From the NCBI GenBank assembly GCA_946221915.1, contig CAMIKG010000013.1, positions 1-64,000 of the forward strand: 64,000 nt of DNA. The letters are read 5' to 3'. A model generated the notes under the pieces. The model was not told the origin of the DNA, ran no database searches, and was given only the letters and a program-made list of their open reading frames with translations. Numbering within the stretch: the stretch's first letter is position 1; each line of letters starts with the position of its first letter. The translations under genes and the position numbers were made by a program. Shown one piece after another: positions 24,380 through 32,574 of this stretch. This DNA is from an uncultured Erwinia sp. Lineage in GTDB: Bacteria; Pseudomonadota; Gammaproteobacteria; Enterobacterales; Enterobacteriaceae.

Positions 24380-25276
24380 ATGAGCTGGATTGAACGAATT
24401 CTCAACAAGAGCACCATCACCCCTTCGCGCAAAGCAAGCATTCCTGAAGGGGTCTGGACCAAGTGTGACAGCTGTGGGCAGGTTCTGTACCGCGCCGAGC
24501 TGGAACGCAATCTGGAAGTTTGCCCGAAATGCGATCATCACATGCGTATGCATGGCCGTGACCGCCTGCTCAGCCTGCTGGATGAAGGCTCGCTGACCGA
24601 ACTCGGCAGCGAACTGGAACCAAAGGATCTGCTCAAGTTCCGGGATTCAAAAAAATACAAAGATCGTCTGGCTGCGGCGCAGAAAGAAACCGACGAGAAA
24701 GACGCCCTGATTGTGATGAAAGGCACCCTGCATGGTCAGCCGGTTGTCGCTGCGGCGTTTGAGTTCTCCTTTATGGGCGGCTCGATGGGTTCTGTGGTCG
24801 GCGCGCGTTTCGTGCGTGCTGTTGAGCAGGCGCTGGAAGATAACTGCCCGCTGATCTGCTTCTCCGCCAGTGGCGGCGCACGTATGCAGGAAGCGCTGAT
24901 GTCGCTGATGCAGATGGCGAAAACCAGCGCAGCGCTGGCGAAAATGCAGGAACGTGGTCTGCCATACATTTCTGTGCTGACTGACCCCACCATGGGTGGC
25001 GTCTCCGCCAGCTTCGCGATGCTGGGCGATCTGAATATCGCCGAACCGAAAGCGCTGATTGGCTTCGCCGGTCCACGCGTTATCGAGCAGACGGTGCGCG
25101 AAAAACTGCCGCCGGGCTTCCAGCGCAGTGAATTCCTGATTGAGAAAGGCGCGATCGATATGATCGTGCGTCGTCCGGAGATGCGCTTCAAACTGGCGGA
25201 TATTCTCGCCAAGCTGATGAATCTGCCTGCTCCGCAGCCTGATGTGGACGTAGCTCCCGCACCGCGCGAGGCCTGA
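24380..25276 (+). CDS. accD: AccD, acetyl-CoA carboxylase carboxyltransferase beta subunit
   Basis: With AccA it forms the carboxyltransferase that makes malonyl-CoA, the first committed step of fatty acid synthesis. The 298-residue protein has the N-terminal zinc ribbon (CDSCGQ and CPKCDHH near residues 27-50) that binds mRNA and active-site features, then the crotonase-fold core with SASGGARMQEALMSLMQM. In the 153-nt leader a strong hairpin (24313-24334, ctgctgaaa / tttcagcag) lies 45 nt before the start. Confidence 0.96.
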   Translation: MSWIERILNKSTITPSRKASIPEGVWTKCDSCGQVLYRAELERNLEVCPKCDHHMRMHGRDRLLSLLDEGSLTELGSELEPKDLLKFRDSKKYKDRLAAAQKETDEKDALIVMKGTLHGQPVVAAAFEFSFMGGSMGSVVGARFVRAVEQALEDNCPLICFSASGGARMQEALMSLMQMAKTSAALAKMQERGLPYISVLTDPTMGGVSASFAMLGDLNIAEPKALIGFAGPRVIEQTVREKLPPGFQRSEFLIEKGAIDMIVRRPEMRFKLADILAKLMNLPAPQPDVDVAPAPREA

Positions 25277-25285
25277 CAGATGATG

Positions 25286-25328
25286 GAAAGGTACAGCAAG
25301 CGCCGCTATGGGTGTGGCTGTACCTTTC
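25286..25328. other. Hairpin between accD and folC
   Basis: A perfect 12-bp inverted repeat (gaaaggtacagc / gctgtacctttc) with a 19-nt loop. It lacks a good T-run, so it may be a processing or weak termination site. Confidence 0.45.
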
Positions 25329-25359
25329 GCCAATGAACCGTAACTTGTGAACGGGACAC

Positions 25360-26628
25360 ATGGAAAAGCTATCAATTCCTCAAGCCACGTCGCCTCTGGC
25401 CACGTGGCTTTATTATCTTGAGCGTTTACACACTCAGACTATCGAACTGGGGCTGGATCGTATCCGCCGCGTCGCGTCGCAACTCGATCTGCTAAAACCT
25501 GCCCCGACGGTGTTTACTGTTGCCGGAACCAACGGCAAGGGCACCACCTGCCGCACGCTGGAAACCCTGCTGATGGCGGCGGGCTATCGCGTGGGTGTTT
25601 ACAGTTCTCCACATCTGGTGCGCTATACCGAGCGTGTGCGCATTCAGGGCGCTGAGCTGCCCGAATCGGCGCATACCGCCAGCTTCGCCGCGATTGAAGC
25701 CGGGCGTGGCGAGACTTCCTTAACCTATTTTGAATACGGCACATTGTCGGCGCTGATGCTGTTTAAGCAGGCGGCGCTGGACGTGGTGATCCTCGAAGTA
25801 GGTTTAGGTGGTCGCCTCGATGCCACCAATATCGTTGATGCTGATGTGGCAGTGATCACCAGTATTGCCCTCGACCACACTGACTGGCTGGGGCCGGACC
25901 GTGAAAGCATTGGCCGCGAAAAAGCGGGCGTGTTCCGCGGCGGCAAACCGGCGGTGGTGGGTGAACCGGATATGCCACACACCATTGCGCAGGTGGCTGA
26001 GAATCTGGGCGCGCAGCTGCTGCAGCGCGATCGTGACTGGCGCTACACGCGCGAAAGCGACAGCTGGACCTTCAGCGATGCGCAGGGCAACTTAACCGGC
26101 CTGCCGTTGCCGCAGGTGCCGCTGCCAAATGCCGCGACGGCGCTGGCGGCGCTGCGCGCCTCGTCGCTGTCCGTTGACGAAACGCTGATCCGCCAGTGGC
26201 TGGATAAAGCCGTGCTGCCGGGGCGTTTTCAGACTGTCAGCCATGAGCCGCAGGTGATCCTCGATGTGGCGCACAATCCCCATGCTGCCGCCTATCTGGC
26301 GGAACGTCTGGCGGAAGAGCCACGCGAGGGCAAAGTGCACGCGGTGGTGGGCATGCTGCATGATAAAGATATTGCCGGAACCCTTGCCTGTTTAGTGCCG
26401 CAGGTGGATAACTGGTACTGCGCGCCGCTGGAAGGGCCGCGTGGCGCCAGTGCCGACGAGTTGCTGGCGCACCTGCCGCAGGCGCAGGGCTTCAGCAGCG
26501 TGGCGCAGGCGTGGCATGCCGCACAGCAGCAGGCGCAGAAACAGGATATCGTGCTGGTGTGTGGTTCGTTCCACACGGTAGCGCAGGTAATGGAAGTGCT
26601 GGAAACGGAGAACGGAAGTGGCAAGTAA
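25360..26628 (+). CDS. folC: FolC, dihydrofolate synthase / folylpolyglutamate synthase
   Basis: A bifunctional enzyme that joins glutamate to dihydropteroate and then extends the glutamate chain on folates, using ATP. The 422 residues match the E. coli length. The P-loop-like TVAGTNGKGTTCRTL is near residue 49 and the Mur-ligase motif ILDVAHNPHAAAYL near 303. Its end overlaps the dedD start by 11 nt. Confidence 0.96.
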   Translation: MEKLSIPQATSPLATWLYYLERLHTQTIELGLDRIRRVASQLDLLKPAPTVFTVAGTNGKGTTCRTLETLLMAAGYRVGVYSSPHLVRYTERVRIQGAELPESAHTASFAAIEAGRGETSLTYFEYGTLSALMLFKQAALDVVILEVGLGGRLDATNIVDADVAVITSIALDHTDWLGPDRESIGREKAGVFRGGKPAVVGEPDMPHTIAQVAENLGAQLLQRDRDWRYTRESDSWTFSDAQGNLTGLPLPQVPLPNAATALAALRASSLSVDETLIRQWLDKAVLPGRFQTVSHEPQVILDVAHNPHAAAYLAERLAEEPREGKVHAVVGMLHDKDIAGTLACLVPQVDNWYCAPLEGPRGASADELLAHLPQAQGFSSVAQAWHAAQQQAQKQDIVLVCGSFHTVAQVMEVLETENGSGK

Positions 26629-27373
26629 GTTTCAGAACCGTTTAGTCGGAACTGTAATTCTGGTCGCCGTGGGCGTTATTGTGTTACCGGGTTTACTGGA
26701 CGGTAAGAAAAAACATTATCAGGAAGAGTTTGCCTCAATCCCGCTGGTGCCGAAACCGGATGACCAGCAGGAGACCGATATGGTGCCGCAGGTGAACCAG
26801 TCTCTGCCGGCTCAGCCGCCGGAAGGGGCAAAGGAAGCGGTGAGCGCGAACAGCGACGACGAAGAGACACAGGCAGCGGAGCAGGGGGCAACCCAGCCGC
26901 GCAGCAACAGCCAGCCGACGGTGGTTTCACCGCCGCCGATGCAGACTGCGCCAGCGCAGCCGAAGCCGGTCAAACCGGCGGAGCAGCCGAAACCACAGAC
27001 GAAGCCAGTGGAACCGGTGAAGCCGAAACCTGTTGAACAACCGAAGCCGGTTGAGCAAGCTAAACCGCAGTCGAAACCGGTCGAGCAGCCAAAACCCGCT
27101 GAACAGCCGAAAGCGGAACAGGCGCCGAGCGGTCAGGCGTATGTGGTGCAGCTGGGCGCACTGAAAAACGCGGCGAAAGTGAATGAGATTGTCGCGAAGC
27201 TGCGTTTATCGGGGTATCGTGCGTATACCGTGCCGGCAACGCCAGTGCAGGATCAGATTACCCGTATTTACGTTGGTCCTGATGCTTCCAAAGCGAAGAT
27301 GCAGGAAGCGGTGGCGGAGCTGAAGAGTATTTCTGGCCTGAGTGGCGTGGTGAAGTCGTACAGCGCACGTTAG
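26618..27373 (+). CDS. dedD: DedD, SPOR-domain cell division protein
   Basis: A 251-residue septal protein with an N-terminal membrane segment (LVGTVILVAVGVIVLPGLL), a long low-complexity periplasmic linker rich in KP, PVEQ and PAEQPK repeats (about residues 105-165), and a C-terminal SPOR domain (about 172-250) that binds denuded glycan strands at the septum. The start is GTG 26618, inside folC. The linker is longer than in E. coli DedD (about 220 residues), mainly through the repeated KPVEQP units. Confidence 0.94.
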   Translation: MASKFQNRLVGTVILVAVGVIVLPGLLDGKKKHYQEEFASIPLVPKPDDQQETDMVPQVNQSLPAQPPEGAKEAVSANSDDEETQAAEQGATQPRSNSQPTVVSPPPMQTAPAQPKPVKPAEQPKPQTKPVEPVKPKPVEQPKPVEQAKPQSKPVEQPKPAEQPKAEQAPSGQAYVVQLGALKNAAKVNEIVAKLRLSGYRAYTVPATPVQDQITRIYVGPDASKAKMQEAVAELKSISGLSGVVKSYSAR

Positions 27374-27582
27374 TGGTGCAAACCTGAAGTTCGGTGGGGC
27401 AGGAACTGAGTAGTGGGTTCCTGACAATAATCCATCAACTGAAAGCGCGATCTGATGAACAGCAACGCCAAAGTTCAAAGCGCAGGGAACACGGCCAGCG
27501 GAGGAAAGCGTCCCGCGCCAGGGAAGGCGCGGGCCGAGCGGTCAGGATGACGCAAAGCGACTTTCCGGAGCTGACCGTGTTT

Positions 27583-27684
27583 CCTGAGCAGAGCACTGAA
27601 CGGAAAGCGCCCCCCTGAGCAGGGCACTGAACTGAAAGCGCCCCCCTGAACAGGGCACTGAACGTGAAGCGCTCTCCTGAGCAG
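27583..27684. repeat. 31-bp tandem repeats, three full copies and a partial fourth
   Basis: Copies start at 27583, 27614, 27645 and 27676 (partial). Each unit begins cctgarcagrgcactgaac and ends with (g/t)gaagcgc plus pyrimidines. Copies 1 and 2 differ at two or three bases, and copy 3 is more diverged at its end. Exact head-to-tail spacing without unique spacers rules out a CRISPR array. Confidence 0.85.
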
Positions 27685-27850
27685 TCCTGGCGCCACAGCG
27701 CAGTTCCTGCTGCGGCTCGAAGTGCTGGAAAGCCATCAGCCGGAGTGGTTCAGTTCAGCGTATCAGGCAGGCAAAAACAAATTGATTGAAGGTGGCGATT
27801 GAGTGTTTTTTCATCGCCATTTTTTATTTGAACTGGCAAAGGAAAACGCT

Positions 27851-27866
27851 ACGCAAACGTTTTCTT
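27851..27866. promoter_or_regulatory. PurR operator of cvpA-purF
   Basis: acgcaaacgttttctt matches the PurR box of E. coli (consensus acgcaaacgttttcgt) at nearly all positions and lies 57 nt before the cvpA start, as expected for purine repression of purF. Confidence 0.88.
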
Positions 27867-27922
27867 TTTCTGTTAGAATTCGCCCCGAACTGGATGCAGG
27901 GGCATTGTCACTGGAAGAGTTC

Positions 27923-28408
27923 ATGGTCTGGATAGATTACGTCATTATTGCGGTCGTTGGTTTTTCGGCTCTGGTTAGCCTGATCCGTGGGTTTGTACGG
28001 GAAGCTTTATCTCTCGTAACCTGGGGATGCGCATTCTTTGTCGCCAGTCATTACTACTCCTTTCTTGCCGTCTGGTTCACAGGTTTTGAAGATGAACTGG
28101 TTCGCAATGGCATCGCCATTGGCATACTCTTTATCGCTACCCTGATCGTGGGCGCGATAGTGAACTATGTTATAGGTTCACTGGTCGAAAAGACCGGCCT
28201 GTCAGGAACTGACAGGGTGTTGGGTGTCTGTTTCGGGGCGCTGCGTGGCATACTCATTGTGTCTGCTATTCTGTTTTTCCTCGATACCTTCACCGGGCTG
28301 TCAAAAAGCACGGACTGGCAACAGTCACAACTGGTTCCACAGTTCAGTTACATCATCAGGTGGTTCTTTGACTACCTGCAAAGCACGTCGAGTTTTTTGC
28401 CCCGGTAA
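27923..28408 (+). CDS. cvpA: CvpA, membrane protein required for colicin V production
   Basis: A 161-residue inner membrane protein with four hydrophobic segments and the family core LIRGFVREALSLVTWG. In E. coli it is needed for colicin V production and for resistance to some envelope stresses; its exact mechanism is unclear. I chose ATG 27923 because the protein then begins MVWIDY, as in E. coli (162 residues). It is cotranscribed with purF, 36 nt downstream, under the PurR box. Confidence 0.95.
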   Translation: MVWIDYVIIAVVGFSALVSLIRGFVREALSLVTWGCAFFVASHYYSFLAVWFTGFEDELVRNGIAIGILFIATLIVGAIVNYVIGSLVEKTGLSGTDRVLGVCFGALRGILIVSAILFFLDTFTGLSKSTDWQQSQLVPQFSYIIRWFFDYLQSTSSFLPR

Positions 28409-28444
28409 TCGCGCCGGGGGTGCGGCTTATGAGGATATGACAAC

Positions 28445-29962
28445 ATGTGCGGTATTGTCGGTATCACCGGTTTCATGCCGGTAAACCAGTCGATTTATGA
28501 CGCGTTAACGGTGCTGCAGCATCGTGGGCAGGATGCCGCAGGCATTTGTACGATTGATGCAATGAACTGCTTCCGTCTGCGTAAAGCAAACGGTCTGGTC
28601 AGTGATGTATTCGAAGCGCGTCATATGCAGCGTCTGCAGGGTAATATGGGTATTGGCCATGTGCGCTACCCAACCGCCGGAAGCTCCAGCGCTTCTGAAG
28701 CGCAACCCTTCTACGTGAACTCCCCTTACGGCATTACCCTTGCACACAACGGTAACCTGACTAACGCACACGAGCTGCGCAAGCAGCTGTTTGAGAGCGG
28801 TCGCCGTCACGTCAATACCACCTCGGATTCCGAGATCCTGCTGAATATCTTCGCGCAGGAACTGGATCGTTTTCAGCACTACCCGCTGGAAGCAGAAAAC
28901 ATTTTCGCAGCGGTGGCGGCAGTGCACCTGAAAGTGCGCGGCGCTTACGCTTGTGTGGCGATGATTATCGGCCACGGTATGGTGGCATTCCGCGATCCTA
29001 ACGGCATCCGACCTCTGGTGATCGGCAAACGTGTTCTGAAAGACGGCCGCGTTGAATATATGGTGGCGTCGGAAAGCGTGGCGCTTGATACGCTGGGCTT
29101 TGAGTTCCTGCGCGATGTGGCGCCGGGCGAAGCGGTGTATATCACCGAAAAAGGCCAGCTCTCTACCCGTCAGTGCGCGGAAAACCCAAAAAGCAACCCT
29201 TGCCTGTTCGAGTACGTCTACTTCGCCCGTCCTGACTCCTTTATCGATAAGATTTCGGTGTACAGCGCACGCGTGCGTATGGGCACCAAACTGGGTCACA
29301 AAATTGCCCGTGAGTGGGAAGATCTGGATATCGACGTGGTTATCCCGATTCCGGAAACTTCAACGGATATCGCGCTGGAAATCGCCAATATTCTCAACAA
29401 GCCGTATCGTCAGGGCTTTGTGAAAAACCGCTACGTTGGCCGTACCTTCATCATGCCGGGTCAGCACCTGCGTCGCAGTGCGGTACGTCGTAAACTGAAC
29501 GCTAACCGCGCTGAGTTCCGTGACAAGAACGTGCTGCTGGTGGATGACTCTATCGTACGTGGCACCACCTCGGAGCAGATTATCGAGATGGCGCGTGAAG
29601 CCGGTGCGAAGAAGGTTTATCTGGCTTCCGCCGCGCCGGAAATTCGTTTCCCGAACGTCTATGGTATCGATATGCCAAGCGCCACGGAGCTGATTGCTCA
29701 TGGTCGTGAAGTGGAAGAGATCCGCCAGATTATTAGCGCCGATGCGCTGATTTTCCAGGATCTTGACGATCTGATTGACGCCGTACGTGAAGAGAACCCG
29801 GATATCGCTCAGTTCGAATGTTCGGTCTTCAATGGCGTTTACGTGACGAAAGACGTTGACCAGCAGTATCTGGAGTATCTCCAGTCACTGCGTAATGATG
29901 ATGCCAAAGCCATGGCGCGTCAGAACGAAGTGGAAAACCTTGAGTTGCATAACGAAGGTTAA
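28445..29962 (+). CDS. purF: PurF, amidophosphoribosyltransferase
   Basis: PurF makes 5-phosphoribosylamine from PRPP and glutamine, the first committed step of purine synthesis. The 505-residue protein begins MCGIVGITG, so Cys2 becomes the N-terminal nucleophile of the glutaminase domain after methionine removal. The PRPP-binding loop VLLVDDSIVRGTT lies near residue 363. A terminator follows directly. Confidence 0.97.
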   Translation: MCGIVGITGFMPVNQSIYDALTVLQHRGQDAAGICTIDAMNCFRLRKANGLVSDVFEARHMQRLQGNMGIGHVRYPTAGSSSASEAQPFYVNSPYGITLAHNGNLTNAHELRKQLFESGRRHVNTTSDSEILLNIFAQELDRFQHYPLEAENIFAAVAAVHLKVRGAYACVAMIIGHGMVAFRDPNGIRPLVIGKRVLKDGRVEYMVASESVALDTLGFEFLRDVAPGEAVYITEKGQLSTRQCAENPKSNPCLFEYVYFARPDSFIDKISVYSARVRMGTKLGHKIAREWEDLDIDVVIPIPETSTDIALEIANILNKPYRQGFVKNRYVGRTFIMPGQHLRRSAVRRKLNANRAEFRDKNVLLVDDSIVRGTTSEQIIEMAREAGAKKVYLASAAPEIRFPNVYGIDMPSATELIAHGREVEEIRQIISADALIFQDLDDLIDAVREENPDIAQFECSVFNGVYVTKDVDQQYLEYLQSLRNDDAKAMARQNEVENLELHNEG

Positions 29963-29970
29963 TCCGCCAA

Positions 29971-29995
29971 AAGGCTGCTTCGGCAGCCTTTTTTT
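29971..29995 (+). terminator. Intrinsic terminator of cvpA-purF
   Basis: An 8-bp stem (aaggctgc / gcagcctt) with a ttcg loop followed by T5, 9 nt past the purF stop. Confidence 0.93.
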
Positions 29996-30185
29996 ATCAC
30001 TGAAGACCGTCTGCCAGACTGGCATACCGGCTTTAACCTCGATGTGATTCTCTGCTGCTCCCGCCGGGTTTCCCCTGAAATCTGATTTTTCAGCTACCTG
30101 ACGCGGGCGTCGCGCTTGCATCAGTTGTAATTTATCCCGCCAAAGTTCACACTTGCGCCATCTATAAGAAGTAAAAGGCAACAGC

Positions 30186-30755
30186 ATGAAGCAACTGATT
30201 ATCGGCATTTCCGGCGCCAGCGGCGCAATTTATGGCGTACGTCTGCTGCAGGTATTGCAGGACGTCACGGAAGTGGAAACTCATCTGGTAATGAGTCAGT
30301 CTGCCCGCCAGACGCTGGCGCTGGAAACCGATTACTCCCTGCGTGATGTGCAGGCGCTGGCGAACGTGGTGCACGACGCGCGTGATATTGCCGCGAGCAT
30401 CTCATCCGGCTCCTATAAAACGGAGGGGATGGTGATCCTGCCCTGCTCAATGAAAACCCTCTCCGGCATTGTCCACAGCTACACAGATGGCCTGCTGACC
30501 CGCGCCGCAGACGTGGTGCTGAAAGAGCGGCGTCGGCTGGTGCTGGGCGTACGTGAAACCCCGCTGCACCTTGGTCACCTGCGTCTGATGACCAGCGCCG
30601 CGGAACTGGGCGCAATTATTATGCCGCCGGTACCCGCTTTCTACCACCGCCCGGAAAGCGTGCAGGATATTATCGATCAGACCGTGAATCGCGTACTTGA
30701 CCAGTTTGATATTACCCTGCCAAAAGACCTGTTTACGCGCTGGGAAGGTGCATAA
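30186..30755 (+). CDS. ubiX: UbiX, flavin prenyltransferase
   Basis: UbiX prenylates FMN to make the prFMN cofactor used by the UbiD decarboxylase in ubiquinone synthesis. The 189 residues agree with E. coli UbiX. The flavin-binding motif ISGASGAIYG is at the N-terminus, and VLPCSMKTLSGI (near 87) and RLMTSAAELGAIIMPP (near 137) are family hallmarks. It lies between purF and the amino acid transporter, as in E. coli. Confidence 0.95.
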   Translation: MKQLIIGISGASGAIYGVRLLQVLQDVTEVETHLVMSQSARQTLALETDYSLRDVQALANVVHDARDIAASISSGSYKTEGMVILPCSMKTLSGIVHSYTDGLLTRAADVVLKERRRLVLGVRETPLHLGHLRLMTSAAELGAIIMPPVPAFYHRPESVQDIIDQTVNRVLDQFDITLPKDLFTRWEGA

Positions 30756-30774
30756 CGCCCCGTTATTTGCCCTT

Positions 30775-30833
30775 TTTTGGTGCGTTAATTCGCTCTGGAT
30801 CACTTTTCGTGCATCGCGCGCACCAAAATGCAA
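30775..30833. promoter_or_regulatory. Inverted repeat and possible NtrC binding region
   Basis: ttttggtgcg (30775-30784) and cgcaccaaaa (30819-30828) are perfect inverted copies. The second lies within gcaccaaaatgcaaca, which agrees in 13 of 17 positions with the NtrC consensus tgcaccaaaatggtgca. It sits about 130 nt before a sigma54-like promoter, a normal enhancer distance. Known biology: argT-hisJQMP is nitrogen regulated in enterics. Confidence 0.5.
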
Positions 30834-30951
30834 CATAGTTGCCACCTGAAAATGACAAGCCTGATATATTTCCCCTGAGAAACGTGGCGTTTTGGCGTGA
30901 TCTGCGCGCTGCGTTTTGCTCAAGCTCTTTGCCGATAACCAGCATCAGAAC

Positions 30952-30967
30952 TGGTACGGAATTTGCA
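30952..30967 (+). promoter_or_regulatory. Sigma54-type promoter of the histidine/basic amino acid transporter
   Basis: tggtacggaatttgca has the invariant GG and GC spaced by 10 nt and differs from the consensus tggcacgnnnnttgcw at one position. It lies about 63 nt before the binding-protein start codon. This indicates induction under nitrogen limitation through NtrC. Confidence 0.72.
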
Positions 30968-31029
30968 AAACAAAGAGCGCAAACACATCATCCAGACCAT
31001 AACAAAAGCACTTTACTTGAGGGTAATCT

Positions 31030-31812
31030 ATGAAAAAGCAGGTCCTGGCTCTTTCTCTGTTGCTGGCTTTATCCAGCGCGGGCAGCGCATTTGCTGCCGT
31101 GCCAAAAAATCTGCGTATCGGAACCGACCCGACCTACGCGCCGTTTGAATCGAAAAACGCGCAGGGGCAACTGGTGGGCTTTGACATCGATTTGGCCAAC
31201 GAGATTTGCAAACGTATCGAAGCAAAATGTACTTACGTGGAAAGCGACTTTGATGCACTGATCCCGTCACTGAAAGCGAAGAAGGTCGATATCGTGATCT
31301 CTTCTCTCTCGATTACCGAAAAGCGTCAGCAGGAGATCGCTTTCTCTGACAAGCTGTATGCGGCTAACTCACGTCTGATCGCACCAAAAGGCTCGCCAAT
31401 TCAGCCGACCCTTGAGTCGCTGAAGGGCAAAAACGTCGGTCTGCTGCAGGGCACCACCCAGGAAACCTATGCTAACCAGAACTGGCGGCCAAAAGGCGTG
31501 ACGGTAACGCCGTATGCCAACCAGGACCTGGTGTATCAGGATCTGACTGCGGGCCGTATCGATGCAGCATTCCAGGATGAAGTCGCGGCCAGCGAAGGCT
31601 TCCTGAAACAGCCTGCCGGTAAAGACTATGCATTTGCCGGCCCGGCAGTGAAAGATGACAAAATCTTCGGCGTTGGTACTGGTATTGGCCTGCGCAAAGA
31701 TGCCACTGAGCTGAAAGCGGCAATCGACAAAGCCTTCGCTGACATGCGCAAAGATGGCACCTACGACAAACTGGCGAAGAAATACTTCGACTTTGATGTA
31801 TATGGCGGTTAA
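31030..31812 (+). CDS. Periplasmic histidine / Lys-Arg-Orn binding protein
   Basis: A 260-residue solute-binding protein with signal peptide MKKQVLALSLLLALSSAGSAFA and the family-3 core RIGTDPTYAPFESKN. It delivers histidine or basic amino acids to the HisQMP transporter. E. coli has two tandem genes, argT (LAO) and hisJ; here there is one, and it cannot be assigned to either with certainty. Residues of the ligand site (YAPFE, SLSIT, RIDAAFQDE) are present. A sigma54-like promoter lies upstream. Confidence 0.93.
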   Translation: MKKQVLALSLLLALSSAGSAFAAVPKNLRIGTDPTYAPFESKNAQGQLVGFDIDLANEICKRIEAKCTYVESDFDALIPSLKAKKVDIVISSLSITEKRQQEIAFSDKLYAANSRLIAPKGSPIQPTLESLKGKNVGLLQGTTQETYANQNWRPKGVTVTPYANQDLVYQDLTAGRIDAAFQDEVAASEGFLKQPAGKDYAFAGPAVKDDKIFGVGTGIGLRKDATELKAAIDKAFADMRKDGTYDKLAKKYFDFDVYGG

Positions 31813-31830
31813 GTAAACCTGTCGCATAAG

Positions 31831-31857
31831 TATGGTTGCCCGTGACGGGCAACCATA
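31831..31857 (+). other. Perfect 12-bp hairpin between the binding protein gene and hisQ
   Basis: tatggttgcccg and cgggcaaccata flank a tga loop. No T-run follows. It sits where Salmonella and E. coli carry REP sequences between hisJ and hisQ, and probably stabilises the upstream mRNA or limits downstream expression so that the binding protein is in excess. Confidence 0.7.
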
Positions 31858-31887
31858 AGTTCGACTCCACACGACAGGATCATGCCC

Positions 31888-32574
31888 ATGCTGTATGGCT
31901 ATTCTGAAGTTATTTTCCGTGGCGCACTGGTGACGCTGGAGCTGGCAATCAGCTCTCTGCTGATTGCCGTGGTGCTGGGATTAATCGGCGCTGGCGCAAA
32001 GCTGTCGAAAAGCCGCCTGGCGGCGCTGATTTTTGAAGGCTACACCACCCTGATTCGCGGCGTTCCCGATCTGGTGCTGATGCTGCTGATCTTTTACGGT
32101 CTGCAGATCGCGCTTAACCAGGTCACAGAGGCGCTGGGTTTATCACAATTTGATATCGACCCGATGGTGGCCGGTATTCTTACCCTGGGTTTTATCTACG
32201 GCGCCTATTTTACGGAAACCTTCCGCGGTGCGTACTTAGCGGTGCCGAAAGGGCAGATCGAAGCGGCGACAGCCTTTGGCTTTACCGCTTCGCAGACATT
32301 CCGCCGTATTCTCTTTCCGGCGATGATGCGCTTTGCGCTGCCGGGAATTGGTAATAACTGGCAGGTGATTCTGAAAGCTACTGCGCTGGTGTCGCTGCTC
32401 GGGCTGGAAGATGTGGTAAAAGCCACGCAGCTGGCGGGGAAAAGTACCTGGGAACCGTTTTATTTCGCCATTGTTGCCGGCGTGATCTATCTGATCTTTA
32501 CCACGCTGTCGAATGGCGTGCTGTGGTGGCTTGAGCGTCGCTACTCGGTGGGTGTGAAGAGGGCGGAGCTATGA
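31888..32574 (+). CDS. hisQ: HisQ, ABC transporter permease
   Basis: An inner membrane permease of the histidine/LAO transporter, 228 residues as in E. coli, with five hydrophobic segments and the EAA loop (EAATAFGFTASQTFRRILFP) that contacts HisP. I chose ATG 31888 because the protein then begins MLYGYS like E. coli HisQ; an in-frame ATG two codons earlier (31882) is possible. It overlaps hisM by 4 nt (ATGA). Confidence 0.94.
   Translation: MLYGYSEVIFRGALVTLELAISSLLIAVVLGLIGAGAKLSKSRLAALIFEGYTTLIRGVPDLVLMLLIFYGLQIALNQVTEALGLSQFDIDPMVAGILTLGFIYGAYFTETFRGAYLAVPKGQIEAATAFGFTASQTFRRILFPAMMRFALPGIGNNWQVILKATALVSLLGLEDVVKATQLAGKSTWEPFYFAIVAGVIYLIFTTLSNGVLWWLERRYSVGVKRAEL

Larger units (their letters stand above)
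27374..27922. other. Unusual 549-nt dedD-cvpA spacer
   Basis: No convincing gene. The stretch holds GC-rich inverted repeats near 27500-27540 (cccgcgcc ... ggcgcggg), the 31-bp tandem repeats, and the PurR box. In E. coli this spacer is, as I recall, much shorter. A plus-strand frame at 27394-27618 runs through the repeats and has no ribosome binding site. Confidence 0.5.

Noticed and set aside
27583..27684. CRISPR-like array
   Set aside because: The units follow one another without spacers, there are only three copies, and no cas genes are present.
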